Shown: positions 16,489 through 24,876 of the stretch, in pieces
Position numbering within the stretch: the first letter of the stretch is position 1
How the letters are laid out: each line of letters begins with the position of its first letter
Translations under genes and position numbers: made by a program
Notes under the pieces: generated by a model
Told to the model about the DNA's origin: nothing
What the model saw: the letters and a program-made list of their open reading frames with translations, nothing else
Databases searched by the model: none
Source of the DNA: an uncultured Clostridia bacterium
GTDB taxonomy: Bacteria > Bacillota > Clostridia > Christensenellales > UBA1242
NCBI GenBank assembly: GCA_944383915.1
Contig: CALWRJ010000009.1
Coordinates: forward strand, 1 to 36,905
DNA: 36,905 nucleotides
Reading direction: 5' to 3'

Positions 16489-17955
16489 TTAGCGTATAAT
16501 TTCAGCAAGTGGTGAAATAGTCGCTTGGCTTTTATGCTGGCAATAATAATTTTCGATTTCGCTACCAAAATCATCTAACGGAGTGCATTCTATTTCTATA
16601 TTTTTTATTGCAGACAAAAATTCACGCTTTTTCGTACGAAGTGATTTCCATGTGGTGTGTTGTGCTTTTTCTCTAATATCATTTTTTAAATAGCAAGTAA
16701 CTTTGTCTTTATTTTCCTTATACGCTACGCGACAGTTTTGTGCTTCCTTGGTTTGCATAATTTCTATTGCTTTTTTAATATCATTAATATTGTTTTTTGA
16801 TTTCGGGAAAGTACAAACGGGGAGTAAGTCTGATTCCAAGCACTCGCCATTTTTAGTAATTACATATGGAATTTTTGAAATATCATAAGAGGTGGTTTCT
16901 TTTGCTTTATTAATAAGCATTGGTGCGCGCTCTATTAAAAATTTTTGTAAATCTGCATCTTTACTTGTTAAAATTACATAGTTTGTATCGTTGTGCTCAA
17001 TTAGATGAGTTGAAAATTTGCAGTCGTGCAAAGTTTTATTGTAATTATACATTAGTGTTGCCATATGAGACAGATAATTTAAATCGGCTCTTGTTCCGTC
17101 TTTAATGATGTATATAGGACGATCCAAACCATTCTGCTTAGCCTTTTTAAGCACTTCTTTATATTCTGGCATTTCTTGAATTAGTGGACGGTTATCCATT
17201 TTGCGCAAATTTGCGTGCCCGTAATAATCGCGTGCAAGCCATTCGACCTTGTCTGAATTTATACTACCGATTGCGTTGTAATGCGTTAAATTGTTTAGAC
17301 CAAGTTTTTCCGCTTCTATTAATGCAGTATTTAATGCAATTTGGCGCTCATTTGTCGCTTCTCTGAGTGAAAGATTTTGAATAGGATTGTATTCTAGATA
17401 AAAATTCGCCTTTTTGTTATTACCACCAACTACGAGCGAGAATATATCATTATTGGCAAGATTTGTTGATAATTTGTTAGCAAGTGCTTCTATTTGCTTT
17501 TTATTGTCCTCATTTTTGGGAATAGACAATAGTGGTGAAAGCCCGAGCGGATAAAGTTTGTTGTAAGCATCAATCCACGCAATATCAATATTTTCAATTT
17601 CGTCAATTAAATCTTGCTGTGAACGAATATAACCTAATTTAGTTAGCCCTTGAATAATGGACTCATTGGTTGTGATTGAATCAAGTGTGTTGATAAAAAT
17701 CGGCGCACGAACTATCACTTGGTAATATAAATCTCGATTTTTTGGACAGTATATGTAAAATTGTTCTTTTGTCTTTAAATTTTCTTGAATATTTATTTCT
17801 GCACATTCATTACTAGATTTATTTTCTTTGGCGCTGCTAAGTGCGATATTTTGCAACATTTGAGTTACATAATCAAATAACCAAAGTTGCGTAGGGCTTG
17901 GATTGCGAATAACATACGCAGGGTACTGTGTTTCTTTTGCTTTTTCTTTTTCCAT
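16489..17955 (-). CDS. Unrecognised soluble protein with apparent internal duplication
   Basis: A 488-residue protein of no family I recognise, with no signal peptide or membrane segment. Two halves of roughly 230 residues appear related. PAYVIRN (13-19) and PIYIIKD each begin a half, followed by LWLFDYVTQMLQN versus LNYLSHMATLMYN. Then come VRAPIFIN versus ERAPMLIN, and LLSIPKNEDNKKQIEALANK versus VCTFPKSKNNINDIKKAIEI. Each half ends in a charged helical segment. It has an excellent promoter of its own and a clean terminator, so it is a real monocistronic gene. No catalytic motif is evident. Confidence 0.75.
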   Translation of the reverse strand: MEKEKAKETQYPAYVIRNPSPTQLWLFDYVTQMLQNIALSSAKENKSSNECAEINIQENLKTKEQFYIYCPKNRDLYYQVIVRAPIFINTLDSITTNESIIQGLTKLGYIRSQQDLIDEIENIDIAWIDAYNKLYPLGLSPLLSIPKNEDNKKQIEALANKLSTNLANNDIFSLVVGGNNKKANFYLEYNPIQNLSLREATNERQIALNTALIEAEKLGLNNLTHYNAIGSINSDKVEWLARDYYGHANLRKMDNRPLIQEMPEYKEVLKKAKQNGLDRPIYIIKDGTRADLNYLSHMATLMYNYNKTLHDCKFSTHLIEHNDTNYVILTSKDADLQKFLIERAPMLINKAKETTSYDISKIPYVITKNGECLESDLLPVCTFPKSKNNINDIKKAIEIMQTKEAQNCRVAYKENKDKVTCYLKNDIREKAQHTTWKSLRTKKREFLSAIKNIEIECTPLDDFGSEIENYYCQHKSQATISPLAEIIR

Positions 17956-17987
17956 AAAACATACTTCCTTTTTCTTGTTTTATATTT

Positions 17988-18016
17988 ATTATAGCATAAA
18001 AACGCATTATAGTCAA
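17988..18016 (-). promoter_or_regulatory. Promoter of the 488-residue gene
   Basis: Minus strand: TTGACT (18011-18016), a 17-base spacer and TATAAT (17988-17993), about 30 bases before the start codon. Confidence 0.8.
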
Positions 18017-18262
18017 TAGTCGTGGTTTGCAAGTGAGTTTTTAGGGGAATAAATACAATATAAAAGATAAATAAAGGCGTTTTGGCGATTGTTTTATTAA
18101 AATTTAAGAAATTAAAGATTTTAGTAAAAATGGCGGAATTTTTTAAGCAATTTTAAGCAAAAATAACAAAATTTTAAAAATTTTTCAAATAGACGCGTTT
18201 TTGCTAGTAATAATAGTAAATAAAAATTTTTTAGATTTTTTGTAAAAATGTGTTATTTCATT
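18017..18262. other. AT-rich spacer between divergent promoters
   Basis: Nothing recognisable. It separates the minus-strand promoter at 17988 from the BspA leader promoter at 18263. A repeated TTTTAAGCAA is present around 18140-18160. Confidence 0.4.
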
Positions 18263-18290
18263 TTGTATTTTTTACTTTTTCGAGTATACT
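18263..18290 (+). promoter_or_regulatory. Conserved promoter of BspA leader (copy 3)
   Basis: TTGTAT (18263-18268), a 16-base spacer and TATACT (18285-18290) in the context GAGTATACTAT. The same hexamers, spacing and flanks occur at 34529-34556 before copy 4, while the sequences further upstream differ. Confidence 0.75.
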
Positions 18291-18364
18291 ATTTCTGTAA
18301 AAATAAACAAAAAAGGGGAACAAAATATGTTAAAAACGCAAATTTCCCCTTCCCAAAACTGCAT

Positions 18365-18373
18365 GGGGGGGGG
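18365..18373 (+). repeat. Poly-G tract (9 G)
   Basis: Nine consecutive Gs in a very AT-rich region, inside the leader ORF. The homologous tract at 34631 has ten. Such tracts are typical slipped-strand mispairing sites. Confidence 0.85.
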
Positions 18374-18658
18374 CGCTTAAATAGCCCAAAATTACTTGTT
18401 TTAAAGCATTTTAAAGGCTGTTTATCCGCACTAAATACAGGTGTAAAGGAGATATACACTCCCACACAAATTACCCCAATAAATACAAGGTATTTACTAC
18501 TCCCAAATACTAACATAAATGCGGACTTTTTTTTACCCCAAAATACAACTATAAATAAATATCAAACTTTTAATTTACCACAACAAAACAATAATTTAAA
18601 AGTTTCTTTTTCGCTTTTAAATTCACCCCAACATAACAAAAATTTAATTAAAATCTTT

Positions 18659-18707
18659 AGCGCAACCCCTTGCGCTTTTTTAGCATTTCCAAAGGAGGTT
18701 CATCTAA
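18659..18707 (+). promoter_or_regulatory. Attenuator-like hairpin and SD block before BspA copy 3
   Basis: AGCGCAA (18659-18665), CCCC loop, TTGCGCT (18670-18676) and a T-run form a minimal intrinsic-terminator shape inside the leader frame. It is followed by CATTTCC and the SD AAAGGAGG, which can partly pair with it. The block is conserved at 87-132 and 34874-34918. Reading the leader through this region should disrupt both hairpins. Confidence 0.55.
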
Positions 18708-21700
18708 ATGCCTATTAAAGAAATTTTTTCCAAATACAAACTCTATACAATGCTTTGTATAATCACCCTAGTTTTAATCGCCGGTGGTGTAACTTTAGGT
18801 GTTACTTTATCAAAAGATACCGAACAACCAGTCAAAGCAGATGCTGTATATGTATATGATGATTATGGTAATGAATACTATTTTGAAACTTCAGGCGATA
18901 CTGCTGAATTGGTGTATGGAAATATATATGAGCCTTATACGGAAGTTGTTATCCCCAGTACAATTGAGGATGATTGGGGCAATCAATATACCGTAACCAG
19001 TATTGCATCTTATGCATTATCATGGTATGAAATCAGTTCTCTTTCGATACCTGATAGTGTTACAGATATAGGTGAGGGTGCTTTTTCTTATTGTGAGAAT
19101 TTGGAAACAGTAACAATAGGGGAAGGAGTTAATAATATATGGAATAATGCATTTGAAGGTTGTACTAGTTTAACTTCGGTAACTATTCCTTATAATGTTT
19201 TTTACATAGGTGATTATGCTTTTTTTAATTGTTCTAGCTTAGAATTTGCCAGTATAGGTAATCGAGTATTTTATATAGGTGAGAGTGCTTTTGAAGGTTG
19301 TGAAAATTTATCGTTTATAATTTTTAATTATACGAGTTCATCTGTTTATGACGACAACTACAATAGCCACGAAATTGAAATAGGGGCTAATTCTTTTATG
19401 TGTGCTGATAGTATGGCTTGTTATTTTGAAAACGAAGGTATTATGAATTATGTGTTAAATAATTATGGTAGCGCATTTTCTGATACTAGTGATTTTCAGT
19501 TGAATAGATTTACTACATATATAACAGCCGATGGTGTAGAATGCTCATCAAGTAATTATGATTTTTCTATATCTTATAAATTATTAAGTTCACAAACTTG
19601 TACTATAGAGGTTGTAATGCGTGGTAACTCGAGTGCTACTTCAATAATTATTCCTGAAATGGTATCGGATAATTCTTTTATAGTTGAAGAAATTTCTATG
19701 CGATATAGGGCAGAGATAGGCGTGTTTTATCATTCATATGTCACAAATATAATTTTACCAGATACCTTAAAAAGAATAGTAGGTTCAGCGTTTTATGCTA
19801 GTGATAATTTGGAAACAATAACTATAGGAAGTGGTTTAACTAGTATACAAGGGGCTCATGCTTTTAGAGCTTGCCCATTAACCACAATAAATGTAAGTGC
19901 AGATAATCCTAATTTTAAAGATATTGATGGAGTTATGTATTCAAAAGATGGTAAAACAATAGTTGCTTATCCTAGAGGGAGAGATGCGACTACCTATGCA
20001 ATTGAACCTAATTCGACAGCTATAGGAGATTATGCCTTTCGTTATTGTAATCGTTTGACCTCAATAGAAATCCCCGATAGTGTCACCAGCATAGGAGATT
20101 GTGCATTTGATAGTTGCACCAGTTTAACTTCTATAAAAATACCAGATAAAGTTACTAGTATAGGAGATGGTACCTTTAATTATTGTAGCGATTTAACTTC
20201 GATAACAATACCTAATAGTGTCATCAGCATAGGAGATTCTGCATTTGATAGTTGTAGCGGTTTAACTTCGATAACAATACCTGATAGTGTCACCAGCATA
20301 GGAGGTACGGCGTTTTCTAGTTGTAGCGGTTTAACTTCGATAACAATACCAGATAGCGTAGTTCAAATAGGAGACTATGTCTTTCCTAATTGTAGTAACT
20401 TAAGAACAGTTACTATCGGCAAGAATGTGGCTACTATGGGTTATCAGCTATTTTCAGGTTGTACTAATCTAACAACTATATATTTTTATAATGATATTTC
20501 CTCGGTTTCATCTACTATTGGTAGTAGTGCTTTTAGGGGGACTAGTTCAAGTGCAAGATATTACTTTAAAGATCAAACAAGTTTAAATAATGCGAGTAAT
20601 TACCATAGTTATAAATTTGCTAATTCAAATTTTCAACTAATGACTTTAAATACAAGTATCACTGTTCAAAGTAGTAATGAAAGTTATGGTACAGTCAGTG
20701 ATAGTACAGGAAGTTACGCTGTAGGCAGTTCGGTAGTAATAGGTGCTTATCCTCGTGATAATTATGAATTTTTAGGTTGGAGTTTAAATGGAGGAAATAC
20801 AATTATTAGTGGTACAGAAAATCAAACAAGTTATGTAGTAAATGTAACAAGCGATGCTACATATACCGCAGTGTTTAGATTAAAAAATTACACAATCACC
20901 ACTAGCACAGACGGAAATGGTACTATTTCAGCAACTGCAAGCTCGGTGCAAAGTGGAGGCAGTGTAACGGTAACCGCAACACCGTCTAGTTCAAGTTATG
21001 AATTTGACTATTTTATAGTAAACAACGGAAGCCCAATTTATACTAACCCATATACCGTTACAAACATTACGCAAAACACCACAATCACCGCATACTTTAA
21101 ATTAAAGACATACACCATAACTACCAACACAGACGGAAATGGAAGTATAACCGCTAGCGCTACTGTTTCTCACGGCGGAAGTTTTCAAGTAACCGCAACT
21201 CCAAATGCAAGTTATTTGTTTGATTACTTCATTCTAAACAACGACACCAGTAACCCAATAACAACCAATCCATACACGATTGAAAATATAACTCAAAACA
21301 CAACAATCGTGGCATACTTTAAACGAGCGTATGCGCAAACAACAGCAACAGCAGGTGGGGAAGTGCGGGTAACAGGAAATAACCTAGGCGCAGAACACAC
21401 GAGTGAAAGTGTTTCATACACTGCAATACCATATACTAACTATTACTTAATCGGCTGGTTTATAGACGGAGTACTATATACACAAAACGGAGCAACTGTC
21501 ATAGATAAAACAATAACATTATCGCAAGCCCAAGCCCAAGGCGCGTGGGTAGTACCAGTATTTAGTACCAACCCAAATGAAGCACCCGCTCTGAACACAA
21601 CCTTAGAAAATACAACCGCAGTTAACTCCACAATAGGCGGTGAAGCAAGAATGGTAGGGCTTGACAATACGGACACCCAAGCCACCCTAATAGCCAAAGT

Positions 21701-21875
21701 AGACGACAACTACCGTTTCATTGGTTGGTATGACGGAGAAACCTTACTCGGCACTGATTTAAGTATCCGCCTAAACCTTTCCGCCATCCAAAATAAAATA
21801 ATAATCGCCCGCTTTGAACCAATAACCACTAATTCAAACGACCAAACAGACAGTGGTAATATAGATATATTATAG
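18708..21875 (+). CDS. BspA-like LRR_5 surface protein with InlB-like B-repeats (copy 3, largest complete)
   Basis: A 1055-residue exported protein. The signal segment KYKLYTMLCIITLVLIAGG ends near VKA. There are two LRR_5 blocks: about five divergent repeats (residues ~95-210) and about nine more regular ones (~345-595). Between them is a region with no clear repeats (~215-345). The second block includes a longer insert, FKDIDGVMYSKDGKTIVAYP, also seen in copy 4. After the KDQTSLNNA linker come four or five B-repeat modules (ITTSTDGNGTISA, TNPYTVTNITQNTT). The tail is SNDQTDSGNIDIL. The SD AAAGGAGG is 9 bases upstream. The preceding leader is out of frame (G9), so expression may be reduced in this isolate if coupling matters. 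Confidence 0.85.
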   Translation: MPIKEIFSKYKLYTMLCIITLVLIAGGVTLGVTLSKDTEQPVKADAVYVYDDYGNEYYFETSGDTAELVYGNIYEPYTEVVIPSTIEDDWGNQYTVTSIASYALSWYEISSLSIPDSVTDIGEGAFSYCENLETVTIGEGVNNIWNNAFEGCTSLTSVTIPYNVFYIGDYAFFNCSSLEFASIGNRVFYIGESAFEGCENLSFIIFNYTSSSVYDDNYNSHEIEIGANSFMCADSMACYFENEGIMNYVLNNYGSAFSDTSDFQLNRFTTYITADGVECSSSNYDFSISYKLLSSQTCTIEVVMRGNSSATSIIIPEMVSDNSFIVEEISMRYRAEIGVFYHSYVTNIILPDTLKRIVGSAFYASDNLETITIGSGLTSIQGAHAFRACPLTTINVSADNPNFKDIDGVMYSKDGKTIVAYPRGRDATTYAIEPNSTAIGDYAFRYCNRLTSIEIPDSVTSIGDCAFDSCTSLTSIKIPDKVTSIGDGTFNYCSDLTSITIPNSVISIGDSAFDSCSGLTSITIPDSVTSIGGTAFSSCSGLTSITIPDSVVQIGDYVFPNCSNLRTVTIGKNVATMGYQLFSGCTNLTTIYFYNDISSVSSTIGSSAFRGTSSSARYYFKDQTSLNNASNYHSYKFANSNFQLMTLNTSITVQSSNESYGTVSDSTGSYAVGSSVVIGAYPRDNYEFLGWSLNGGNTIISGTENQTSYVVNVTSDATYTAVFRLKNYTITTSTDGNGTISATASSVQSGGSVTVTATPSSSSYEFDYFIVNNGSPIYTNPYTVTNITQNTTITAYFKLKTYTITTNTDGNGSITASATVSHGGSFQVTATPNASYLFDYFILNNDTSNPITTNPYTIENITQNTTIVAYFKRAYAQTTATAGGEVRVTGNNLGAEHTSESVSYTAIPYTNYYLIGWFIDGVLYTQNGATVIDKTITLSQAQAQGAWVVPVFSTNPNEAPALNTTLENTTAVNSTIGGEARMVGLDNTDTQATLIAKVDDNYRFIGWYDGETLLGTDLSIRLNLSAIQNKIIIARFEPITTNSNDQTDSGNIDIL

Positions 21876-21890
21876 AGTATATTAATTAAA

Positions 21891-21940
21891 AATCTCACTT
21901 CACATTAAAAAATCTCACTTCAAACGAAGTGAGGTTTTTT
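21891..21940 (+). terminator. Terminator after BspA copy 3 with duplicated left arm
   Basis: Full hairpin CTCACTTC (21914-21921), AAAC, GAAGTGAG (21926-21933) and a T-run. The left half-arm AAAATCTCACTTC is also present at 21889-21901, an apparent partial tandem duplication. The hairpin is identical to that of copy 2. Confidence 0.85.
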
Positions 21941-21941
21941 A

Positions 21942-22090
21942 TAATTATCAATTAGCAGGTAGCAATTAGCAGTTAAGGAAGGAATACTAAAAATATTATA
22001 AATAAATTCATTCCTTAATTCCTAATTCAAAATTCAAAATTCAAAATTTGAGCGTAGCGAATAAAATTCTTAATTCCTAATTCGCGTAGC
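21942..22090. repeat. Short-repeat cluster downstream of BspA 3
   Basis: AATTAGC-type units on the left and AATTCAA/AATTCCT units on the right, with GGAAGGAAT and ATTCCTT as inverted halves. It has the same architecture as the clusters after copies 1 and 2. Confidence 0.7.
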
Positions 22091-22093
22091 GTT

Positions 22094-22861
22094 TTATGCC
22101 AGGCAAATTGTTAAAATGCCGATTAAGATTAGGTAGGGGACGAAATATAGGAGATTGGCGCGAGCAACGAGTTTTTTCATAATAATTAGCCCACCTAGTG
22201 CTGAAACAAATGCGGTTATAAATGCTATAATAGTGCCTGTGATGTTTATATCAACAAAGAGTGTGGAATAGTCCGCGAAAATTAGTTCGTAAACCAGACT
22301 GGCTAAAATTATAGGGATAGACATTAAAAAGGAAAAATCTAGAGCGGTTTGGCGTTCGACTCCCGCAGTAAGCCCGAAAGCGAGTGTTGTTCCACTTCGG
22401 CTGAGCCCTGGGAAAATAGCAAATGCCTGGCTTACGCCCATTACAAGCACATTTTTATAATTTAATTGGCTAGGTGCTGTATTTCGTTTTGCGATAAACA
22501 CTGCAATAGTTAGGAAAAGTGCGGTAAGCAAAAAGCCGACACCGACCATTGCGGTACTACCAAAGACATTATTTACAAAATCATTAAACAGCAAGACAAA
22601 AATCACTGCTGGAATTGTGGCGACAACTAGGTATTTGTTCATTTGGCAGAAGGGGTGCATGATTAAATATTTGATTGTTTTACGATAATAAATAATGACG
22701 GCGAGAAGTGTTGCGACATGGAGCAAGACATTCAAGAAAAGGAAGGAGCCATTTAGCCCAAATAATTTTTCGAGCAAGACTAAATGCCCGCTACTTGAAA
22801 TTGGCAAAAACTCCGTTATTCCTTGCACTAACCCTAATAAAATCGGTACCCAAAACTCCAT
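22094..22861 (-). CDS. uppP: Undecaprenyl-diphosphatase
   Basis: A 255-residue integral membrane enzyme (BacA/UppP family). It dephosphorylates undecaprenyl diphosphate to recycle the lipid carrier of peptidoglycan and wall-polymer synthesis, and it gives bacitracin tolerance. Both catalytic signatures are visible: QGITEFLPISSSGH near the N-terminus and FPGLSRSGTT in the middle, with about seven or eight membrane helices. The start at ATG 22861 was chosen because GGAG is 8 bases upstream; an in-frame GTG at 22867 is too close to it. A likely minus-strand promoter is TTGATT-17-CATACT (22885-22913). Confidence 0.95.
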   Translation of the reverse strand: MEFWVPILLGLVQGITEFLPISSSGHLVLLEKLFGLNGSFLFLNVLLHVATLLAVIIYYRKTIKYLIMHPFCQMNKYLVVATIPAVIFVLLFNDFVNNVFGSTAMVGVGFLLTALFLTIAVFIAKRNTAPSQLNYKNVLVMGVSQAFAIFPGLSRSGTTLAFGLTAGVERQTALDFSFLMSIPIILASLVYELIFADYSTLFVDINITGTIIAFITAFVSALGGLIIMKKLVARANLLYFVPYLILIGILTICLA

Positions 22862-22937
22862 AGACACTTCTCCTTTTTTATATTAGTATGCGCAAATTTT
22901 TCAATATAATCAAAATAATCTAAAATGCGTGATTTGC

Positions 22938-22966
22938 TTGTTAATTTGAGTTTTTTTTGTTATACT
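22938..22966 (+). promoter_or_regulatory. Promoter of the era-yqzL-recO operon
   Basis: TTGTTA (22938-22943), a 17-base spacer and TATACT (22961-22966), just ahead of the era SD. Confidence 0.6.
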
Positions 22967-22986
22967 AAAAGAAAGGAGGGGATAAA

Positions 22987-23856
22987 ATGGCTTTTAAATC
23001 GGGTTTTGTTGCGGTTATTGGGCGCGCAAATGTTGGAAAGTCCACACTTGTAAACGCGTTGATTGGCAAAAAAGTTTCAATCGTTAGCCCAAAACCACAG
23101 ACTACGCGCAATGCTATTATGGGAATAGATAATGGTCCAGATTACCAAATTATTTACATTGATACACCTGGTATGCACGCGATAAAAAATAATTTGGATA
23201 AAGCAATGGAAAATGCGATAAATCAAGCGACCGCCGATGTTGATATGATTGTATATGTCCTTGACGGAAGCAAGCCTTTTTTGGACACTGATTTAAAAAA
23301 GTTGCAGTCATATGCAAAATCTAAGTATGAAGTGCTTGCTGTCGTGAACAAAAGCGATATTTGCTCTTACGAAAGCCTTTATCCCAAATTGGCTAAATTG
23401 AATAGTATTAAAGGATTGGCTGAAATTTTCGTAGTGTCCGCTAAAACAGGCAAAGACTTACCTTCCTTAAAAAATGCAATTATACAGCGACTTAAAGATG
23501 AAATTGAATATTTTCCGCGTGATTCGTACCGCGCGCAAGATGTTAAATTTGATTTGGCGGAGTTAATTAGAGAAAAAATACTTTGGCTTTTAAATGATGA
23601 AATTCCGCACGGCGTAGGCGTTGAAATTGATTCTTTTGAAAATGAAAATGGACTAGCTCGAATTTCTGCAACTATTTATTGCGAAAAGCAGAGCCACAAA
23701 AGTATAATAATTGGGGCTAAAGGGGCAATGCTTAAAAAAATAGGCACAGAGAGTAGACTTGCAATGGAAAAATACTTACACACAAAGGTTTATCTTGATT
23801 TGTTTGTTAAGGTAAAATTAAATTGGCGCGATAAAGTTAAGGTTGATAATGTATAA
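22987..23856 (+). CDS. era: GTPase Era
   Basis: A 289-residue GTPase that binds 16S rRNA and assists 30S ribosome maturation. G1 is GRANVGKS (12-19), the switch region has PQTTRN, G3 is DTPG, G4 is NKSD and G5 is VSAK. The C-terminal KH RNA-binding domain contains the SIIIGAKGAMLKKIG loop. The length is usual for the family. SD AAAGGAGG lies a few bases upstream of the ATG. It is first in the era-yqzL-recO arrangement known from Bacillota. Confidence 0.97.
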   Translation: MAFKSGFVAVIGRANVGKSTLVNALIGKKVSIVSPKPQTTRNAIMGIDNGPDYQIIYIDTPGMHAIKNNLDKAMENAINQATADVDMIVYVLDGSKPFLDTDLKKLQSYAKSKYEVLAVVNKSDICSYESLYPKLAKLNSIKGLAEIFVVSAKTGKDLPSLKNAIIQRLKDEIEYFPRDSYRAQDVKFDLAELIREKILWLLNDEIPHGVGVEIDSFENENGLARISATIYCEKQSHKSIIIGAKGAMLKKIGTESRLAMEKYLHTKVYLDLFVKVKLNWRDKVKVDNV

Positions 23857-23899
23857 TTAAGCCTTTTCTTGTATAAATTAATACAAAGGGGTGGCGAAA

Positions 23900-24082
23900 A
23901 TGAATGATAAAGAAAAATTTAGAGAACATAGAGAAATTGCTGATATTGCCTGGGATTTGTTTTGTGAAACAGGCGAGATTGGTTTTCATAATTTATACAA
24001 AAGATTGAGTGAGGATAGGGAAAGAGATGCGCGAATTGATAACACAAGGAATAGTACTTCGGAGTTTGGATTATCACGATAA
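23900..24082 (+). CDS. yqzL: YqzL-like small protein
   Basis: A 60-residue protein from ATG 23900 (AAAGGGG is 8 bases upstream; the in-frame GTG at 23891 directly abuts the SD). The core IAWDLFCETGEIGFHNLYKRL resembles the short YqzL family (W-x-x-F-x-x-TG ... YLLYK), whose gene lies between era and recO in many Bacillota. The position here is the same, which supports the name. The C-terminal ~20 residues overlap recO out of frame. The function of YqzL is not known. Confidence 0.7.
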   Translation: MNDKEKFREHREIADIAWDLFCETGEIGFHNLYKRLSEDRERDARIDNTRNSTSEFGLSR

Positions 24083-24752
24083 TGATAAAATAATTACTAT
24101 TTTAACTCCCGAGCACGGTAGATTAAGCGCTATTTTAAAAGGCGTTAAAAAGGTGACTGCGAAATTAAAATTTGCTTCACAACCTTTTAGTTATGTGCAG
24201 TTTAAATTGGTTGGTAAAAATGAACTGATGACTGTTGCCGGTGCGAGCGAAATTGAATCATTATTTGAGATAACACAAAATTACAAGGCAATGGTTTTAG
24301 GGAGCGCGATGCTTGAAATTGCAGATGGCGTAAGTATGAAATATGAACCCGACCATTTGCTTTTTACAGGGCTTTTAAATGCTCTTGAAACATTGGCAAA
24401 TACCGAAACTGACCCAGATGTTGTGTTAATGCGTTTTGCGTTAGGAGTCTTTAAAATAACAGGGTATCAAATGAATTTGCGCACTTGTGCTAATTGTGGC
24501 AAACCGCTAAACAGCGACCTTTTGCGTTTTGATACTGACGCTGGCGAGTTTGTTTGTATTCATTGTTCACGCGAAAACGCTTTTCCTGTGTCTGCGCGTA
24601 CTCTCGAAGTAATGCAAAATTTACCACATTTAGAGTTTAATCAACTTGAAAATATAGTTATAACGGACACGGAAGCGCGTGAATTTAGACAGATTATTCG
24701 AGCTAATTGCGAACTTCGTTATGGCAAAATCTTACGCAGTATAAGTAATTAA
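24027..24752 (+). CDS. recO: DNA repair protein RecO
   Basis: A 241-residue recombination mediator that helps load RecA onto SSB-coated DNA in the RecFOR pathway. The N-terminal OB-fold begins MRELITQGIVLRSLDYHDND, with TPEHGRLSAILKG typical of RecO. A C-terminal zinc ribbon has CANCGKPL and CIHCS. The start at 24027 was chosen from the SD-like AGGGAAAG upstream and from family length; an in-frame GTG exists at 24009. It overlaps the yqzL-like gene by 56 bases, indicating translational coupling. Confidence 0.93.
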   Translation: MRELITQGIVLRSLDYHDNDKIITILTPEHGRLSAILKGVKKVTAKLKFASQPFSYVQFKLVGKNELMTVAGASEIESLFEITQNYKAMVLGSAMLEIADGVSMKYEPDHLLFTGLLNALETLANTETDPDVVLMRFALGVFKITGYQMNLRTCANCGKPLNSDLLRFDTDAGEFVCIHCSRENAFPVSARTLEVMQNLPHLEFNQLENIVITDTEAREFRQIIRANCELRYGKILRSISN

Positions 24753-24761
24753 AAATTAGTT

Positions 24762-24787
24762 GGAGAGGGTATTAACTCTCTTTTTTG
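24762..24787 (+). terminator. Terminator after recO
   Basis: GAGAG-ggtattaa-CTCTC followed by TTTTTT. Confidence 0.75.
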
Positions 24788-24876
24788 TTTTATTTATTTG
24801 CTAATTATTATTTTTTTTGATAAAATTATTAAATAGGTAGCAAAATATTATTAAGTAAAATTTTCGGGGGCGGAAA

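Larger units (their letters stand above)
18327..18718 (+). pseudogene. BspA leader ORF, out of frame at a G9 tract (putative OFF state)
   Basis: Start ATG at 18327 with SD AAAAGGGGAA. It reads MLKTQISPSQNCM, enters nine Gs (18365-18373) and stops at TAA 18378-18380 after 17 codons. One added G would join it to the frame RLNSPKLLVLKHFKG, which is open to 18716-18718. That frame matches the intact leader at 34593 and ends ATPCAFLAFPKEVHLNAY, overlapping the BspA start by 11 bases. AAGGGGAA (18313-18320) can pair with TTCCCCTT (18344-18351), hiding the SD, and the latter can alternatively pair with the G tract. The state is probably reversible by slippage rather than a dead gene; a homopolymer sequencing error is the alternative. 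Confidence 0.7.

Noticed and set aside
18248-18326. Upstream ATG in frame with the long leader frame of copy 3
   Set aside because: It starts before the -35 element, has no SD, and the conserved start is the ATG at 18327.
18327-18380. The G9 frame as a genuine 17-residue gene
   Set aside because: The matching leader at 34593 continues in frame, so truncation by the tract is the simpler reading; a homopolymer sequencing error also remains possible.
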